The notes beneath the pieces were generated by a model. That model was not told where the DNA came from, did not search any database, and was given only the letters and a program-made list of their open reading frames with translations. Both the position numbers and the translations under genes were made by a program. From Rhopalosiphum padi (taxonomy: Eukaryota; Arthropoda; Insecta; Hemiptera; Aphididae): a DNA stretch of 64,000 nt. Of the stretch, positions 14,192 through 26,544 are shown in pieces (position 1 is the stretch's first letter; every line of letters begins with the position of its first letter). The stretch lies in contig NC_083598.1 in assembly GCF_020882245.1 (NCBI RefSeq), forward strand, positions 87,797,714 through 87,861,713. Direction: 5' to 3'.

Positions 14192-15103
14192 ATGGATTCT
14201 CAAACCACCAATATCGACACGGCCACAGCGTTATTGGACAACATGTTCCAGAACATGCAAACCATTCTGGACCGGATAATGGAAATGGAGAACATCATAA
14301 TTGAAGCCGATGAGTCCGCCGACGAGTCCGCCTACGAGTCCGCCGACAAGTCCGCCGACAAGTCCGCCGACGAGTACACCGACGAGTCCGCCGACAAGTT
14401 CGCCGACGAGTCCGCCGACAAGTCCGCCAATGAGTCCACACATTTATTGACTAACAAATTATTATATATCGACAATATCTTGGACAATTTGTTATCGTTG
14501 GTGTGTGAACCGTCGGCCGGTGGTGTCGCGCTGCTGCAGGACGTCACAGATACCTCCTGCAAACCAGGAACGCCTGCTGCAGTCGCCGACGAGTCTGCGG
14601 ATAATTCCACCGAAGAGTCCGCCGACCAGTTCAACGACCAGTCCGCCGACCAGTCCAACGACGAGTCCGCCGACAAGTCCAACGACCAGTCCGCCGACCA
14701 GTCCAACGACGAGTCCGCCGACAAGTCCAACGACCAGTCCGCCGACCAGTCCGCCGATGTGTCCACAGATTTATTATATATTGACAATACCATCGAAAAT
14801 TTGTTGTCGTTGGTGTATGAACCATCGGCCGGTGGTGACGCGACGCCCGATGTCGCACTGCTGCAGGATACGTCCTGTAAACCAGGAACGCCTGCTGCAG
14901 TGGACGACGGGATACTCGCGGAGAACTGCCAAATGATACCGGAGTCGGCCGAAGTACCGGAAGTGGGAAGCGAGATCGTGGGTTGCCTTCGCCTGGATGA
15001 GTCGCCCGCACAAAGCGCTCCGCGCCGTCCGCGCCGTTTTGCCACGGCGTGGCGGAGCGTCAAGCGCTTTGTGTTGGGAGCGTGCTGCATCCGGCGAAGA
15101 TGA
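14192..15103 (+). CDS. Single-exon repeat protein with acidic DESA/DKSA arrays and basic C-terminus, family unknown
   Basis: Intact ORF of 303 codons; the ATG is in good context (aaaATGG). Order: residues 1-38 form a helix-prone, Met-rich start; 39-82 are about eleven 4-residue repeats (D-E/K-S-A); about 90-132 are a unique module (LLYIDNILDNLLSLV, then EPSAGG, then SCKPGTPAAV); 133-190 are a second array using D-Q-S-A/N; about 194-239 are a second copy of the module; then a linker and a strongly basic tail with paired Cys (GACCIRRR) at the very end. The array-plus-module unit is therefore duplicated. No signal peptide or membrane segment is seen. The tail has RRPRR and VKR clusters that could act as a bipartite nuclear signal (inference). 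GC content is far above the flanks. A TATA box lies 56-62 bases upstream of the ATG and AATAAA lies about 125 bases after the stop. I recognise no family; function unknown. Confidence is for being a real gene. Confidence 0.7.
   Translation: MDSQTTNIDTATALLDNMFQNMQTILDRIMEMENIIIEADESADESAYESADKSADKSADEYTDESADKFADESADKSANESTHLLTNKLLYIDNILDNLLSLVCEPSAGGVALLQDVTDTSCKPGTPAAVADESADNSTEESADQFNDQSADQSNDESADKSNDQSADQSNDESADKSNDQSADQSADVSTDLLYIDNTIENLLSLVYEPSAGGDATPDVALLQDTSCKPGTPAAVDDGILAENCQMIPESAEVPEVGSEIVGCLRLDESPAQSAPRRPRRFATAWRSVKRFVLGACCIRRR
14309..14437 (+). repeat. Coding minisatellite array 1, 12-bp unit
   Basis: About 10.75 copies of a 12-bp unit of the type gacgagtccgcc/gacaagtccgcc. The period is a multiple of three, so the array adds whole D-E/K-S-A repeats without shifting frame. 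Third-position and single-codon variants (tac, ttc, aat) show some age. Confidence 0.9.
14588..14762 (+). repeat. Coding minisatellite array 2 with 48-bp higher-order unit
   Basis: The same 12-bp unit as array 1 but with cag and aac variants. Bases 14642-14689 and 14690-14737 are identical 48-bp blocks (16 residues each) followed by a partial third. The perfect identity points to recent slippage or unequal exchange, so copy number is probably polymorphic. Confidence 0.9.
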
Positions 15104-15229
15104 TTTGCCTTAAAGCTTAACTTTATCAATATTATTTTTTCCGATTTAAATGCCTATATTTTCTTTTTTTTTACTAAATTTTGTGCCACTTTGAGCCACC
15201 TGCTGTTTTTTTTATTTATTAAAAATGTT

Positions 15230-15250
15230 AATAAAATGTTTCTGTTGATA
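15230..15250 (+). terminator. Polyadenylation signal of the repeat-protein gene
   Basis: AATAAA at 15230-15235 is followed by a GT/T-rich stretch (tgtttctgttg). It is the first canonical hexamer after the stop at 15101-15103 and gives a transcript of about 1.1 kb together with the TATA box. Confidence 0.5.
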
Positions 15251-16396
15251 TAAAAAATTATTGTTTCCTCTTTTTTTATATGGTCAAGGGTATAATACTT
15301 AAATTATTTTATCTAATTAACGAAATAATGACTAATAAAGTCGTTAATATTTATTTATACTCAACAGAAGATTCGTTTGTATATAAGAGTTACATGAACA
15401 TGTTCATGGTTGATGTATGGAACTGCATGCGATATAAATACGTATTAAATAATATTTCAAAAATAGTTGGTACATCAGTACGAATGTGCCTGTACTTACG
15501 ACGTCGACTCACAATCAATTCATCATCATTCATCGTTATATACGGTGCTGCGCTGCAATGAACCTATTTCCCATACCTCGTACGAATACGAAAATAAAAT
15601 CGAAGAAAAAGTTTGTTTTTTATGTATATTTTCATTATTCTTATAATTGCTTATTTTTCGTAAAATGTAAATAAAAAAATATAATATATACATATATTTT
15701 TAGAAATTATACCTATATACTTGACGAAACCTGCACATGGTCATGATGAGCCATTATTATTATTATTATTATTATTATAGCTCGTTTGTATGATTCGTAT
15801 ACATTGTGTACTTATAAAATATTAAACATGTAGGTATATTATGAATACGGATTTTTTATTTATTTTTATTTTAACAACCTGCCACGCATAAATCTTCGTT
15901 GTAGTATTTTTGCGGAAACGATAAATTCTCCGTTTTGAAATATTCAAATTAACCACGCGCGGTGTACCATAGGAAACCCGCGGTGTCGATCACGAATACA
16001 CGCGCGTGCAGCAGCAGCTCCTCGAGTGTGCTCCCCTCCTTCCCCTCGATCATCTACCATCGCCACCGAGGACTAGAGACAACTGCCGCGGCGGCTATAG
16101 GGCAACAGCGTAGTACAATCTAATAACAATCCGTTTTATTGCAGCCGGCGCAGCATCACGGTCGTACATCGTATACGTATTATCATTATGAATGAACGTC
16201 CGTCTACCCGTCCAAAGATGATATAGCTAGTCTAGTCTATGTATACTTACCTATACACACACGCAGGTACGCGTCCGACCAGTGGTTTACGTCACGCAGA
16301 GGAAAGGAATACTGCGAGATTATAATCGAACACCGCAGCATATAATACATGCAGCGCAGTATATACCAATCACATACGTATAACTAGAAGATACCA

Positions 16397-16399
<3 letters not shown>

Positions 16400-16437
<38 letters not shown>
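16400..16437. repeat. (TA)19 microsatellite
   Basis: Uninterrupted TA dinucleotides, the longest such run in the window, next to the CpG-rich patch at 15960-16330. Confidence 0.9.
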
Positions 16438-16442
<5 letters not shown>

Positions 16443-19400
16443 AGATAAAGTGATTCACCAAGCATGCTCATCCCGTTTTTATTCTTCAATAAAACGATTA
16501 TTCAAAATATGATTTTTGAAACATAAATAATTTATTTAAATATTCATATTTTTAAATAATTAAAATGTTTTGTTCTAATTGTGGAGTAGAAAACTTCTGT
16601 TTTTCAGATAACAACCACACTTATATTTTGTAAATTCGTTAACAGACATTTTTTTTTTAAAATAAATAACGATGTATAAAAATCAAAATGCAAACGAGTA
16701 GTTTTACAATTATCAATAACCATATACTTATTCACTATAGAACCCTAATAATTATGAGTATAGAAGATACGAAAATATGAGGGATATGGTTTTGTAAAAC
16801 TGTTTTTAAGAACTATTATCCTCAATATATGTAAACATTTTAATAACTAAAAAACTACTAATTATATAATACAATTAAAAAAAAATTATCCACTAAATGT
16901 GTACAAGTATTCTACCGACATTGTACTTTTCATGCATTGATGGTATAGTTCTTTTTACGCGATTTTGAAAGTGCATTTGATCCTTTTTCTAAGGGACTTG
17001 TAACTTTTCAAAAGGGTGAGACAATAAGAAAATGTACTTTTAAAATTTTGACTATCCTACCTATATATATTATAAAGTGTATATTATATAAATAAGTGTG
17101 CCCTATAATATGTATGCAATAAATTACTCGTTTTAACGGAATAAAACGTTAAAATCAATCGTTAATGCCAGAATTTACTGTAGAGTAGTATTTTATTTTT
17201 ATTTTAATTGAATCTACAATTATTAACGATATTCTGTTCTCCGACATGACGTGCATCATATATTTTTACATACCATTAAAAATAATGATATTTTTATAAA
17301 TTGTATACATCAGGTTTTCCACGAATCAGACAATAAATCATAATTATTTTCTAACAATTTTTTTATTCACATATAGGTAACCCTAGCTTCACTATAAAAT
17401 CGTTTCATCCGTTAATCTAAAAGTGACGAATAGCTATTCCATTTAAATATGACCTGTTTGCGTGTAAATATAATATATAAATAATATATTTATTTATTTA
17501 TGGATATGTGCGTTAAATAATTTAACTCATAAATGTATACACACTTGTATCGTACAAGATACAACATTCAACATTGTACTGCAAAAATAACTTTAAAACT
17601 ATAATACCGTAAGATATTTTTTTCTCGTGTACACTTTGAGCGATTGGTATAACATTGCTGACCTACATATAATTTTATTAGACCAGGACTAATAAAAAAT
17701 GGACTGAAATATATTATGTGTCAAGTATTCTGATAATTAAAGAAAAAGAGTCACTATAGGTATAATAAAATGAACGCATGATGGAGATATATAATATATA
17801 AGTACGTAATATGTGATATAAAAATATCCATAATATAATGCATAGTACCTATACACTATACATATACTAAAAACGTCAACAAATTATTATTATTATTTTT
17901 TTTTTTTACAGCAAATATGCATATTGCAGGTATATTCGAGTAATGAAGTTGAAAGTATGTGAATATTTGCAGAACGAAGGCTATAATATAATACTGCAGC
18001 AACCTTTCAATATATAAATATATTATAAAATGGTACACGTGTTCGTCGAGTAGAATCAGAGCAACTATATTAATTAAACAGTTATCGTCGTTGACAGCCA
18101 AAGTATTATGGACTATAATATACTACGAGTGTCCGTAATACGTATATAATATATATTATGCATTTGCAGCTGTGCATGTGGTGTAAAAATATGCGATATA
18201 TGGCGAGGAAGAAGGTGCACAAAAATGGAAATCGGCGTGTGGTTCCATATTATAACTATTAGAATAATACGTATACGTCTCAGTGTCTCGGTGTATATAT
18301 TATTATAATGTGCATATTATAACATATATTATATTTATTGCAATGTAGTGTACATAAGGTGTAACAAGACTGACAGACCGACTAATATTTAACAAACTTC
18401 CATTACAAATGTTACCGCATTCGTTAAATAGTGCCGGTACACTCTGTATATAAGCGCTCACGGGTGGATAAAATATTATTATCAATTTTTATAACGAGTT
18501 TAAGAGTGCGTATAAATAAATATACCTATATACATATATATATATTATTAGGGTACCAATACACATATAATATATTTTTATTATCCCGTATGTGTTAAAA
18601 AAAAACACGGTCATAATCGTAAATAATCGCATGTGTACACTCACACGCGCGTATACGTATACCTAATAATACAGCGGTGAATCGTAAGCGAATGATTAGC
18701 GCGTTTTAAAAAAAAACACAGCGCGTTAGTAACGAATGTGTGTTGAGGACACGTCCATCAATAGGTACAATAATAATGTACGTACGTTGAACGGCGGCGC
18801 ACTAGCAGACGGTGTAAAATAATAATAATATAACACACGGATAGTTGTGTACCTCCTAACTGCATTTTATCGAGTCGTCGTCGGCGTCGGCGGGTCAAAC
18901 GCATTGTGTTTCGTTTGGAGGTCACGCAGATAGGAAATATTATATTGTTATACTGTTGTAGACAATAGACGATGCCCAAAAATACGAAATAATTGATAAG
19001 GACGAGTCGAACACGTCGGTTTGCCGGGCAATCGCGCGCGATCGCAATAACGACTCGGGATTAGAATGAGAATGGATTCCACACACACACAATCAAAATA
19101 ATTACATTGTAATTTGCATTATGTACTAAGATACGCGACGCGGACGGCCGGAGAGACGGGTCGATCTCCCGCGCACAAACGGAAATTCAAAACCTACAAC
19201 GACGCAATGGCGAGGTGCAAATATACATCGTATTTTCGGGAGTTCCTGTGTGTGTCGTGTAGTTATACACGGTGCTATATACGCTCGTGGGCGTGAGTTA
19301 TATTGTCGCAAACACTTTTTGCCGACTTAGGAGAAGGAGGAACGCGCAATATCAAATGTTGAAAATATATTATGTGTTTCATTACCAGCCATGCCCTTCA

Positions 19401-22400
19401 TAAATTATAACGATTTAATTATGTATTCGTGCAAATACAATTTTAAACTTAAAGCTTATAATAAAGGAAAAAAATAAAAATCGATTGCTGCGTATTGACC
19501 CGGACACCCGGGAATTCGACTCGGCAATTCACTGCATATACTCAAATAATATTCACAATCATATAAATGAGTATATGAATGAACTAAATTCATAACAATA
19601 ATTATAGTCTTAAGAATTTATGATACCTTTTATTTTTAAACGCCTTATAAAAATAACAGTAAATCTAATTTAGAATACATTTTTTAATTCGTTTTGAAAA
19701 TTATCGACATTTTATGAAAATTATTTCATATCTTTAATAATTAATATCAAAATAAATAATAGCTTATGGGAAAATGAGTAGGTAAATGTTTAATTCAAAC
19801 GATTATAAATAATTATTTTCATAATAAAAAAAATATATATACTACGCGTAATACAATAATAATATACAATCGTATAAAAATTAAACATTCCATATTCCAC
19901 TCAGAATCTAAAAATTGAGTAACAATGCTTAATTTATTATATTTAAATAGGTACTAAATATTATTTGCGGAGAAACTAACATTTACTATTTTCTTTACCT
20001 TTCATATTTTGTAGATTTATTTAAATAACCGGATTGCCAATACCAATATCGAACTCTCTCAATATTTTAGATAATTACGAGTTGGTTATATGCCTTGTTA
20101 TGTGATTTTTTTTCGAGGTGAATGTTTGGTTCCTCTAGTCCATTCTTAAAATTGCGTTAATGAAATATGAGTGAACATAAGTTTACACTTCGTGTAGCAA
20201 GAAGTCTGCATATCGTTTACAATTTTCCTCAAAATAGCGCTAGAAAAAGAGAGATACGGACAATAATACGATATTTATTTGCGAAATTATTATTTATATG
20301 TTATAGAATAATATTATAGGCAATACGAGGCACTTGAAAAAATAGAAAAGAACACTTTGAATATTTAGGTAACGAAACTGGTTCTAACTGGATTATATAT
20401 GTATAATATGTAAACTGTTTTACCGTCGTCGGGTCTCTGTGAGCATTTCGATCACATCACGCAAAACCCGCGTACATGGTACACATTGTTATGTTGCGAA
20501 ATCATTGTATGGCACGCGTTATCAAACTATAAAATAATTATAATTAATATTATTACATATTATGTTGTACACGGGCGGTATTATAATGTTTGAATGCCCG
20601 TCGGCCGATGGCGAATATAATAATAAAGATACCTACTTACCTACAATGCAACTACGGTAGAGTTCGATCGAGTTCTCCGAGACGAAAAAAATACAATACG
20701 GACCGCGTTGTTACAAAAAAATATTATATTTGCTCGACTTATTGCCCCGCGTATGTTACCTGCGACCTATTATAATACGCAACGAAAATTTATGCTATTA
20801 TTATTATTATTATTATTATTATGTAGGTACAGATATTATATTAAACGCGTGTAAAATGTGGTGTATTTTTTTTTTCTCCAAACTACTTGTCCGAGATCGT
20901 TTATCGCCGTCTGCGTTATAATTCGTATATTATACCCGTCGGACTTTCGGTTCGCGGAATGAATGAGCAAAATATCTCTTAATCTATACTCGGAACATTC
21001 TATACTTGAATATATTTTATTATAAGCTGGTATTATACGCATATAATAGGTAGTCGTGGTAGGTATGCATATAGCATAATATGATTATTATATTATGTTT
21101 TAATCGTCAAATCGGTACGAATAACATTTTCGAGAAACAAACATAATAATATACGCGCCACCGCAATGTCATAACAGAAAAATTCCAATTTTCTGGTTTA
21201 GTCATACGGTTTTACGACTTTTTCAATGCTAATATTGTATTTTATACACGTACACTTATATGTATATTTACATATGTGTGTATATATTTATACATAATAT
21301 GTACTTTTATTTTTCGAAAATAATAATAATAAAAAAAAAAAGATTTCATTTTTTGTCGATTACACGATGAAAATAACGAGTTAAACCTGTTGAGCTTGAG
21401 GAAAAAATATAGCTGGTGTATGCTTTGCTACGAAACTACCTACTTAACAATCATAAAAATTAACCTTTAGTAGAAATGTCATATGTATATTTACTGTTTA
21501 ATGTTTATCTTTATTCAAAAAAAATTGTTTTATTCATTAAATGACTTTAACTTTAAAAATGTATTCTTCTGTAGCTTTATCACGTTAGTTATATATTATA
21601 ATTGAGTTAATAATGTAGGGCGGAAAATCAAAGCTGATTACTTGCAGTGACAATATATAGGTAATATAATATATTATGCCATATCGTGTTAACTTCAATC
21701 CACCCGATGGTCAACTGTCCAAATAGAATGCGATTTTTGTTTTGTCAGCGTAAATTTATAGTGTTATTAATAATGTGATATTAATTTATGTTGTATATAG
21801 TATTAAACTATTGAATATTGATCTGTAAACGAGAAAATATTAATAAAACGTAATTTGAAATTTTTAAATTATCATAAAAATAAATGGAAAACTTATTAGC
21901 ATCAAAACATAATAGGTAGTGAAGAAAATGTATCTAATACAGATTGTAAGGTTAATAACCAAAACAATTATCTTTCATGAGCTGTAAAAGGTAAATGTAA
22001 AAAGCATAGTATAATTTATGAATATTTAAATAATTACGCGTGTCGCATACCAATAGAGAATCAATATTTTGAATTTTGTAAATAATATCGTATACTATAT
22101 AGCATAATAATTAACATATTATTTTATAAAGATAAGTTGATCATACCTCGTTGTTATATTGACACATAGAAGAGGTGGCAAATTATTTGAACGCTGCATG
22201 CCAAAAATTACCTTTTTTTTCGAGCGTGCCACGAAAAATATTATGTATATATTATATTCAATATTGTAAGAAAAAAATTATCGTAATTTTATTCTATAAT
22301 TAATGTATTAATTAAAATAAAAAATATTATAATTTTTCGCGTGTCCTCAAAATTTTTCTGCATACCAACTTGGGCACTATACTAATACTAGCCGATTACA

Positions 22401-23494
22401 GATGACACGATAGGTTCATTAAAGAATTGAATTACTACATTCCTGAAATGTTGATAGGTGCATATTAATATTCACAAATATGAATTGAATACTAAAATAT
22501 CCATTGATTACACGGCACAAGTCATCAACGTTGAGTTAAAAACCGAAAATTGACATTTAACCAACAACTATTTACCAATAACTTATTGTTAATTATATGT
22601 TATATTTTATAACTTAAATGCCAAGTCAACTGGTTTGACATCTTAGAGACCCTTTAATATTACTTATTAACTTGTATATATTTTTATTCACGGGTATTTT
22701 CCTATACTATCCTACTGCAACTTCCTTAATTTTTTACTTAGCCGTAACGTTCATTTCTTTGAATCGTTTTGTACACTAATTCAATCTCATATTTTCACGT
22801 TGAAGTGCCTACCTTGCATGTTATATATTACCTACCTTGACAATTATTATATTCTACTGAACCCTTTGAACCATTAAAATTTTAAACCATAAATTGTATC
22901 CTAACGTCCACATCAAACCAAAATAAATGATATCGATGAATTATTTCCCAAAATGAAATATAAAACCTGTAAATATATTTTATAGGTGGTGTACTCGCGT
23001 TGAGTGAGAATAAACTACGAAATATATAATATTTAGTAGATGGAATTATAAAAAAAAACTCGTCATCTATAACAATAATGACGTATTATATACACGTATT
23101 CGATGTATATGTATAATAACAGTCGTCTCACAAAATTCTAGACAAAATAGCGTAAGGGGCGTAACCACCAAAACGTGACGAAACCATACGAAACAGCAAA
23201 AATCGTAAACGCAATAAAACATAATATTATGCATATAGGTACCTATTTATTTTATTTTTTTCGGTGAACAAACAACTCGTACGATACCAAATTTTAGTTT
23301 CTATTTCTAAGTTTAACAAAAACTCATTGCCCAAAAAACATTTCGCGTCGCGTGTAAAACGCATAAAAAATAATACTTCCATCAACCGTTTTGAGCGCTT
23401 ATTATATTATACACTCTGAAATGATATTGTTATTATGGTGTTTGGCCGCGATAAAATAATAACGCAAATGCAATAATAATAGCAATAATAATAG

Positions 23495-23520
23495 CAACAA
23501 CAACAACAACAACAACAACA
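23495..23520. repeat. (CAA)n microsatellite
   Basis: About 8.7 CAA units immediately upstream of the CpG-rich patch that begins near 23560. Confidence 0.85.
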
Positions 23521-23688
23521 ATAATATTATATTATATTATATTGTACCGTATCGAATGACCTTTGTCGCGCGCATCAGTGTATTATATTATTATTAAATG
23601 GCCATCGTATAGTGTGTACCGCGGCCGACCGGCGTCCGATCGCCGTCGCCACCACCCGAAGACGACGCGCCAGGAGGAGGGCGCCATC

Positions 23689-23850
23689 ATGCTCGGCCGC
23701 CGGTACCGCACTGCCGCCACCGACGACGACCGCGACGCCGAGACTGTGAGAGGGTCGTCGTGAACCGTTTCTGTCGCGCCGTGTCCGCCGTCGTCGCTCG
23801 CACGACGTGTTTTTTTTCGCAGAATTCGGCAACCCAACCTCCAATGTGAT
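23689..23850 (+). CDS. Candidate two-exon small ORF in a CpG-rich patch
   Basis: The ATG at 23689 (gccatcATG) opens MLGRRYRTAATDDDRDAET. After the T codon a donor (gtgagagg, 23746) and an acceptor (ttttttttcgcag, ending 23822) would bound a 77-bp intron, a usual insect minimal length. Splicing gives only eight more residues (NSATQPPM) before a stop, so the peptide would be 27 residues, and the piece may really be a 5' UTR or the start of a longer gene. Upstream sequence stays open in the same frame. GC content and CpG density are far above the flanks. Not recognised; it could equally be regulatory DNA. Confidence 0.25.
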
Positions 23851-24063
23851 TTATATAATATCATCGCGTATATTATGTCGATGCACGCACGCGCGAAACG
23901 ATTTCACAAATATCTCGCGGCGTTACAGTACCCGTAGGATTTCGCATGTGTCTCTGATCGGATAGTTAGGAGGTATACAATACACGTGTGTAGGTAGGTA
24001 CCTTTAGCCGTTCGGTGTGCTGTGACGGGGACGCGGACAGACGTGAAAAAAGTATTGTAAAGC

Positions 24064-24320
24064 CCGGGGACGTACACCGAGGGGAGGGTGTTCAAACACC
24101 CCCCCCCCGAAATACTTGGGTTTTTGCATTGTTATTTACTTATTCAATTTTTATGTTAATTTTTTTATACCGATGTTTGAATTTAAAAAAGTATTTTAAG
24201 TATATACATATAACTAATATTCATAAATTTTTTTTGTATGTTTATTAAAAAAAGTTCTACTTTTCAATAACTGATTTTCAAAAACACCCCCCAAAACTTT
24301 TTTCTGCGTACGTCATTGGA
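24064..24320. mobile_element. Candidate MITE with ACGTAC / GGxGGGTGTT ends
   Basis: The left end reads ggggACGTAC then gGGAGGGTGTT. The reverse complement of the right end reads ccaatgACGTACgC then GGGGGGTGTT. The interior is AT-rich and noncoding. Just inside the left end ggtgtt and aacacc form a small stem. This fits a roughly 255-bp nonautonomous DNA element. The inverted ends are imperfect and no clear target duplication was seen, so the superfamily is not assigned. Confidence 0.4.
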
Positions 24321-25999
24321 CTAAAGCCTATACATATACATACTCGAAAACGCGCATACCGTGGTTAGTGCGTGCAGGTTAACCCGCGATGAGGTGAACG
24401 ATATTTTCCTATAGAGTGAAATGCAATCGTTAGTTTTGAATAAAATTACTTATAATTTTTCTGCAATCGTATGTCCTCTTTGGAATAACCGTGTACCTAC
24501 GAATTGTATATATGTATCTAAAAAATTGATCAGTTTTATAAATCAATTGGTATACCAATATTCTTGATTTGCTTTTGTTGGAACGAATAAATGTAAATCC
24601 TTACCAAAAGTACAGATAACTTTGGAAAGTGAATAATAAAATAATTCACCGTACATTTTAATAGATAGGTACCTATATATAAAACGAATCATTATGATTT
24701 GAAGAGAACTTAGCATTAAAATATTTAAAACTAAATTACACCTTAACAAAACTCTATATTGGTGCCTATTTAGACATATGGCGTAAAACTACTATAGAGT
24801 GCTACCGAAAAATTCTTCGTAGGTTAGGTTATAAATGAACGATTACAAATGCCCCATGTATGTCTCTAACCACGCCCTTCAAATAAATCTAAAAATAAAT
24901 AAATAGAAGATACTGCCAAAATGCTATGTAAATAATTCCGCTTTTGATCGATAAATCACTCAAATTCACTAATATTCTTGGTTGACATTATTTTTGGTAA
25001 GCCTCCTTAGCACTATAGAAAGAATGGCTTAAATCTTCCTTAAATTTAAATTATCCTGAATTATCGTCAATTCTAGTCAAATCTTTTTATTCTCCACTTA
25101 GTGACTAAGTTGTGTACTAGTCATAATATAAACGCCTGCTATATTCTTTTATTGTAATACTTATAATTAGAGTTTTTTTATTTTATTTTATAATTAATTT
25201 ACAAGAAAAATTGAAAAGTTTTAACAAAAATCGTAAATATTTAAATCGTTCCAATATTAGTTTACTGAGGCAGTGTCTGTGTAGCCGTGTTGGTACCTAA
25301 CTACCCACCTTTTACCACACGAATATATAGAATATTTTCTTAAGCCTTAGAGTATTATTGTATTAAGTAGGTAGTAGCTAATAACATGATCAAATTTCAG
25401 TTGACAAAAAACAATGTTTTTCTTATTTATTCTTCCTACAAAAAAAAACCTACATAATATGGTGACAAAGAATACAGCCCTAGGCATGTACCCACCTCGC
25501 CTATAAATATACGTTAATCCAGCCCTGGAGACGAATGCTCTTGTATATACTTATAAAAATATGATACTATAATGATATGAGTATTATAGGTATTATTATA
25601 TACGTTTTAGAAGGGAGGAAATCACTATTTGGTCTGACAGCTCGACGATCTGTGCCCTGTGGAATATAATATCAATAAGCCACCAAGACGTACCTATATC
25701 GTCGTGTAGTTATATAACAATAACGTACGTTTATTGTAAATGAAAAAGAAATAAAACAATAACAACCTTACGGGCGACGGCCGATGGTATATATACATAT
25801 ATTAAGCGTATATAATATACAATATACCATAATAATATTATATATACATCGCTTATAATAACTATATATATATATATATATATATACGCGATATATTATC
25901 ATACCGGCACTGCTCGCGTGTATACGACGTCGGACGATAATAATAATTATTAATAACAAAAAAAAAAAAAAAAAACCGTAATCTAACGGCAGCATCGTC
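24321..25999. other. AT-rich noncoding stretch with possible element remnants
   Basis: Near 25490-25531 the sequence ends ttaatccagccctgg, which looks like a DNA-element terminus. At about 25617-25742 a 42-codon open frame contains ITIWSDSSTICALW, faintly like a retroelement RNase H, but this is too weak to call. A TA run lies at 25863-25886. Nothing else was recognised. Confidence 0.4.
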
Positions 26000-26265
26000 A
26001 ATGGGGTTTCTAGGAGGACCGCCGATGAGGTGGTGGTGTGCAGAGGAGGAAGAGAGGAGATCCTATTGTCGAGGAAAGGATATTGTGTTCCGAAACATAG
26101 CAGCCGCCGCCGCGGGTGGTTGACTAATGAACGGAAACGAAAAAAAAGACTTCGATGACGACAACGACGACGACGACGACCGTGGCTGCGTGGGCGACTC
26201 GGCGGCGGTAGACTGAAGGCAAAACAACAATAATAATATTATATATGATAATCGGACTGGCAACC
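26000..26265 (+). other. Candidate 5' exon ending at a GTAAGT donor, with a small acidic ORF
   Basis: A GC-rich block ends at ggcaacc|gtaagt (donor at 26266); an acceptor (catatttcag) follows at 26379, giving a 114-bp intron. Within it, ATG 26127 to TGA 26216 encodes 29 residues beginning MNGNEKKDFDDDNDDDDD. A second ATG at 26245 opens a frame that stays open whether or not the intron is removed (99 or 61 codons). This would suit a 5' UTR with upstream ORFs, but the true start and downstream gene are unknown. The opposite strand has a competing reading (26063-26263), so strand is uncertain. Confidence 0.3.
26063..26263 (-). CDS. Small ORF with signal-peptide-like start (weak)
   Basis: 66 codons. 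It begins MPVRLSYIILLLLFCLQSTAA, a basic-hydrophobic-small pattern typical of a secretion signal, followed by a Ser-rich stretch and PPAAAAAMFRN. No Cys occurs after the signal, and no promoter or poly(A) signal was identified. An acceptor-like ttgccttcag lies inside the signal region, and a plausible exon lies on the other strand over the same bases. The Ser run is the reverse reading of a GAC repeat, which favours chance. Confidence 0.2.
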   Translation of the reverse strand: MPVRLSYIILLLLFCLQSTAAESPTQPRSSSSSLSSSKSFFSFPFISQPPAAAAAMFRNTISFPRQ

Positions 26266-26544
26266 GTAAGTGGTTTGCTCGTTTTCGTCTATTTCATATT
26301 TTTTTTATATATATATAAACCGTTTGCTCTCGGGTTGGACATTTTTCATTGTCATTTAACCCCAATCGCCATATTTCAGCGAAATAAGCTGCAACACAAC
26401 GCTACGACTGCTGCAGTTTTTCACGGCTGTAACACGCGAGTTCTATTGGCTATTTTGTCGACCGGCGATGACCTATACAGTCTACACAGTACACACTATT
26501 TAAGTACATTAATTATTATAGATAGCTGGTATCATACGTCATAG

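Larger units (their letters stand above)
15260..23560. other. Noncoding stretch with CpG-rich patches
   Basis: AT-rich DNA with CpG-rich islands at about 15960-16330, 18840-19320 and 20570-20930. Consensus donors border some of them: minus strand GTAAGT at 15494-15499 (after a short ORF beginning MNDDELIVSRR), near 16238 and near 20635; plus strand GTGAGT near 19293. Microsatellites: ATT at 15753-15778, TA at 16400-16437, TAT at 20796-20821. No complete gene can be read. Confidence 0.45.

Noticed and set aside
14309..14762. CRISPR-like array
   Set aside because: The repeats are directly adjacent 12-bp coding units without unique spacers, in a eukaryotic sequence.
14332..15129. 265-codon minus-strand ORF, and further ORFs in four other frames, over the repeat gene
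   Set aside because: The 12-bp repeats lack stops in several frames, so one array opens all of them. The sense frame alone has the TATA box, start context and poly(A) signal.
25617..25742. Open frame containing ITIWSDSSTICALW, like a retroelement RNase H
   Set aside because: One short motif, no other catalytic residues or neighbouring element sequence.
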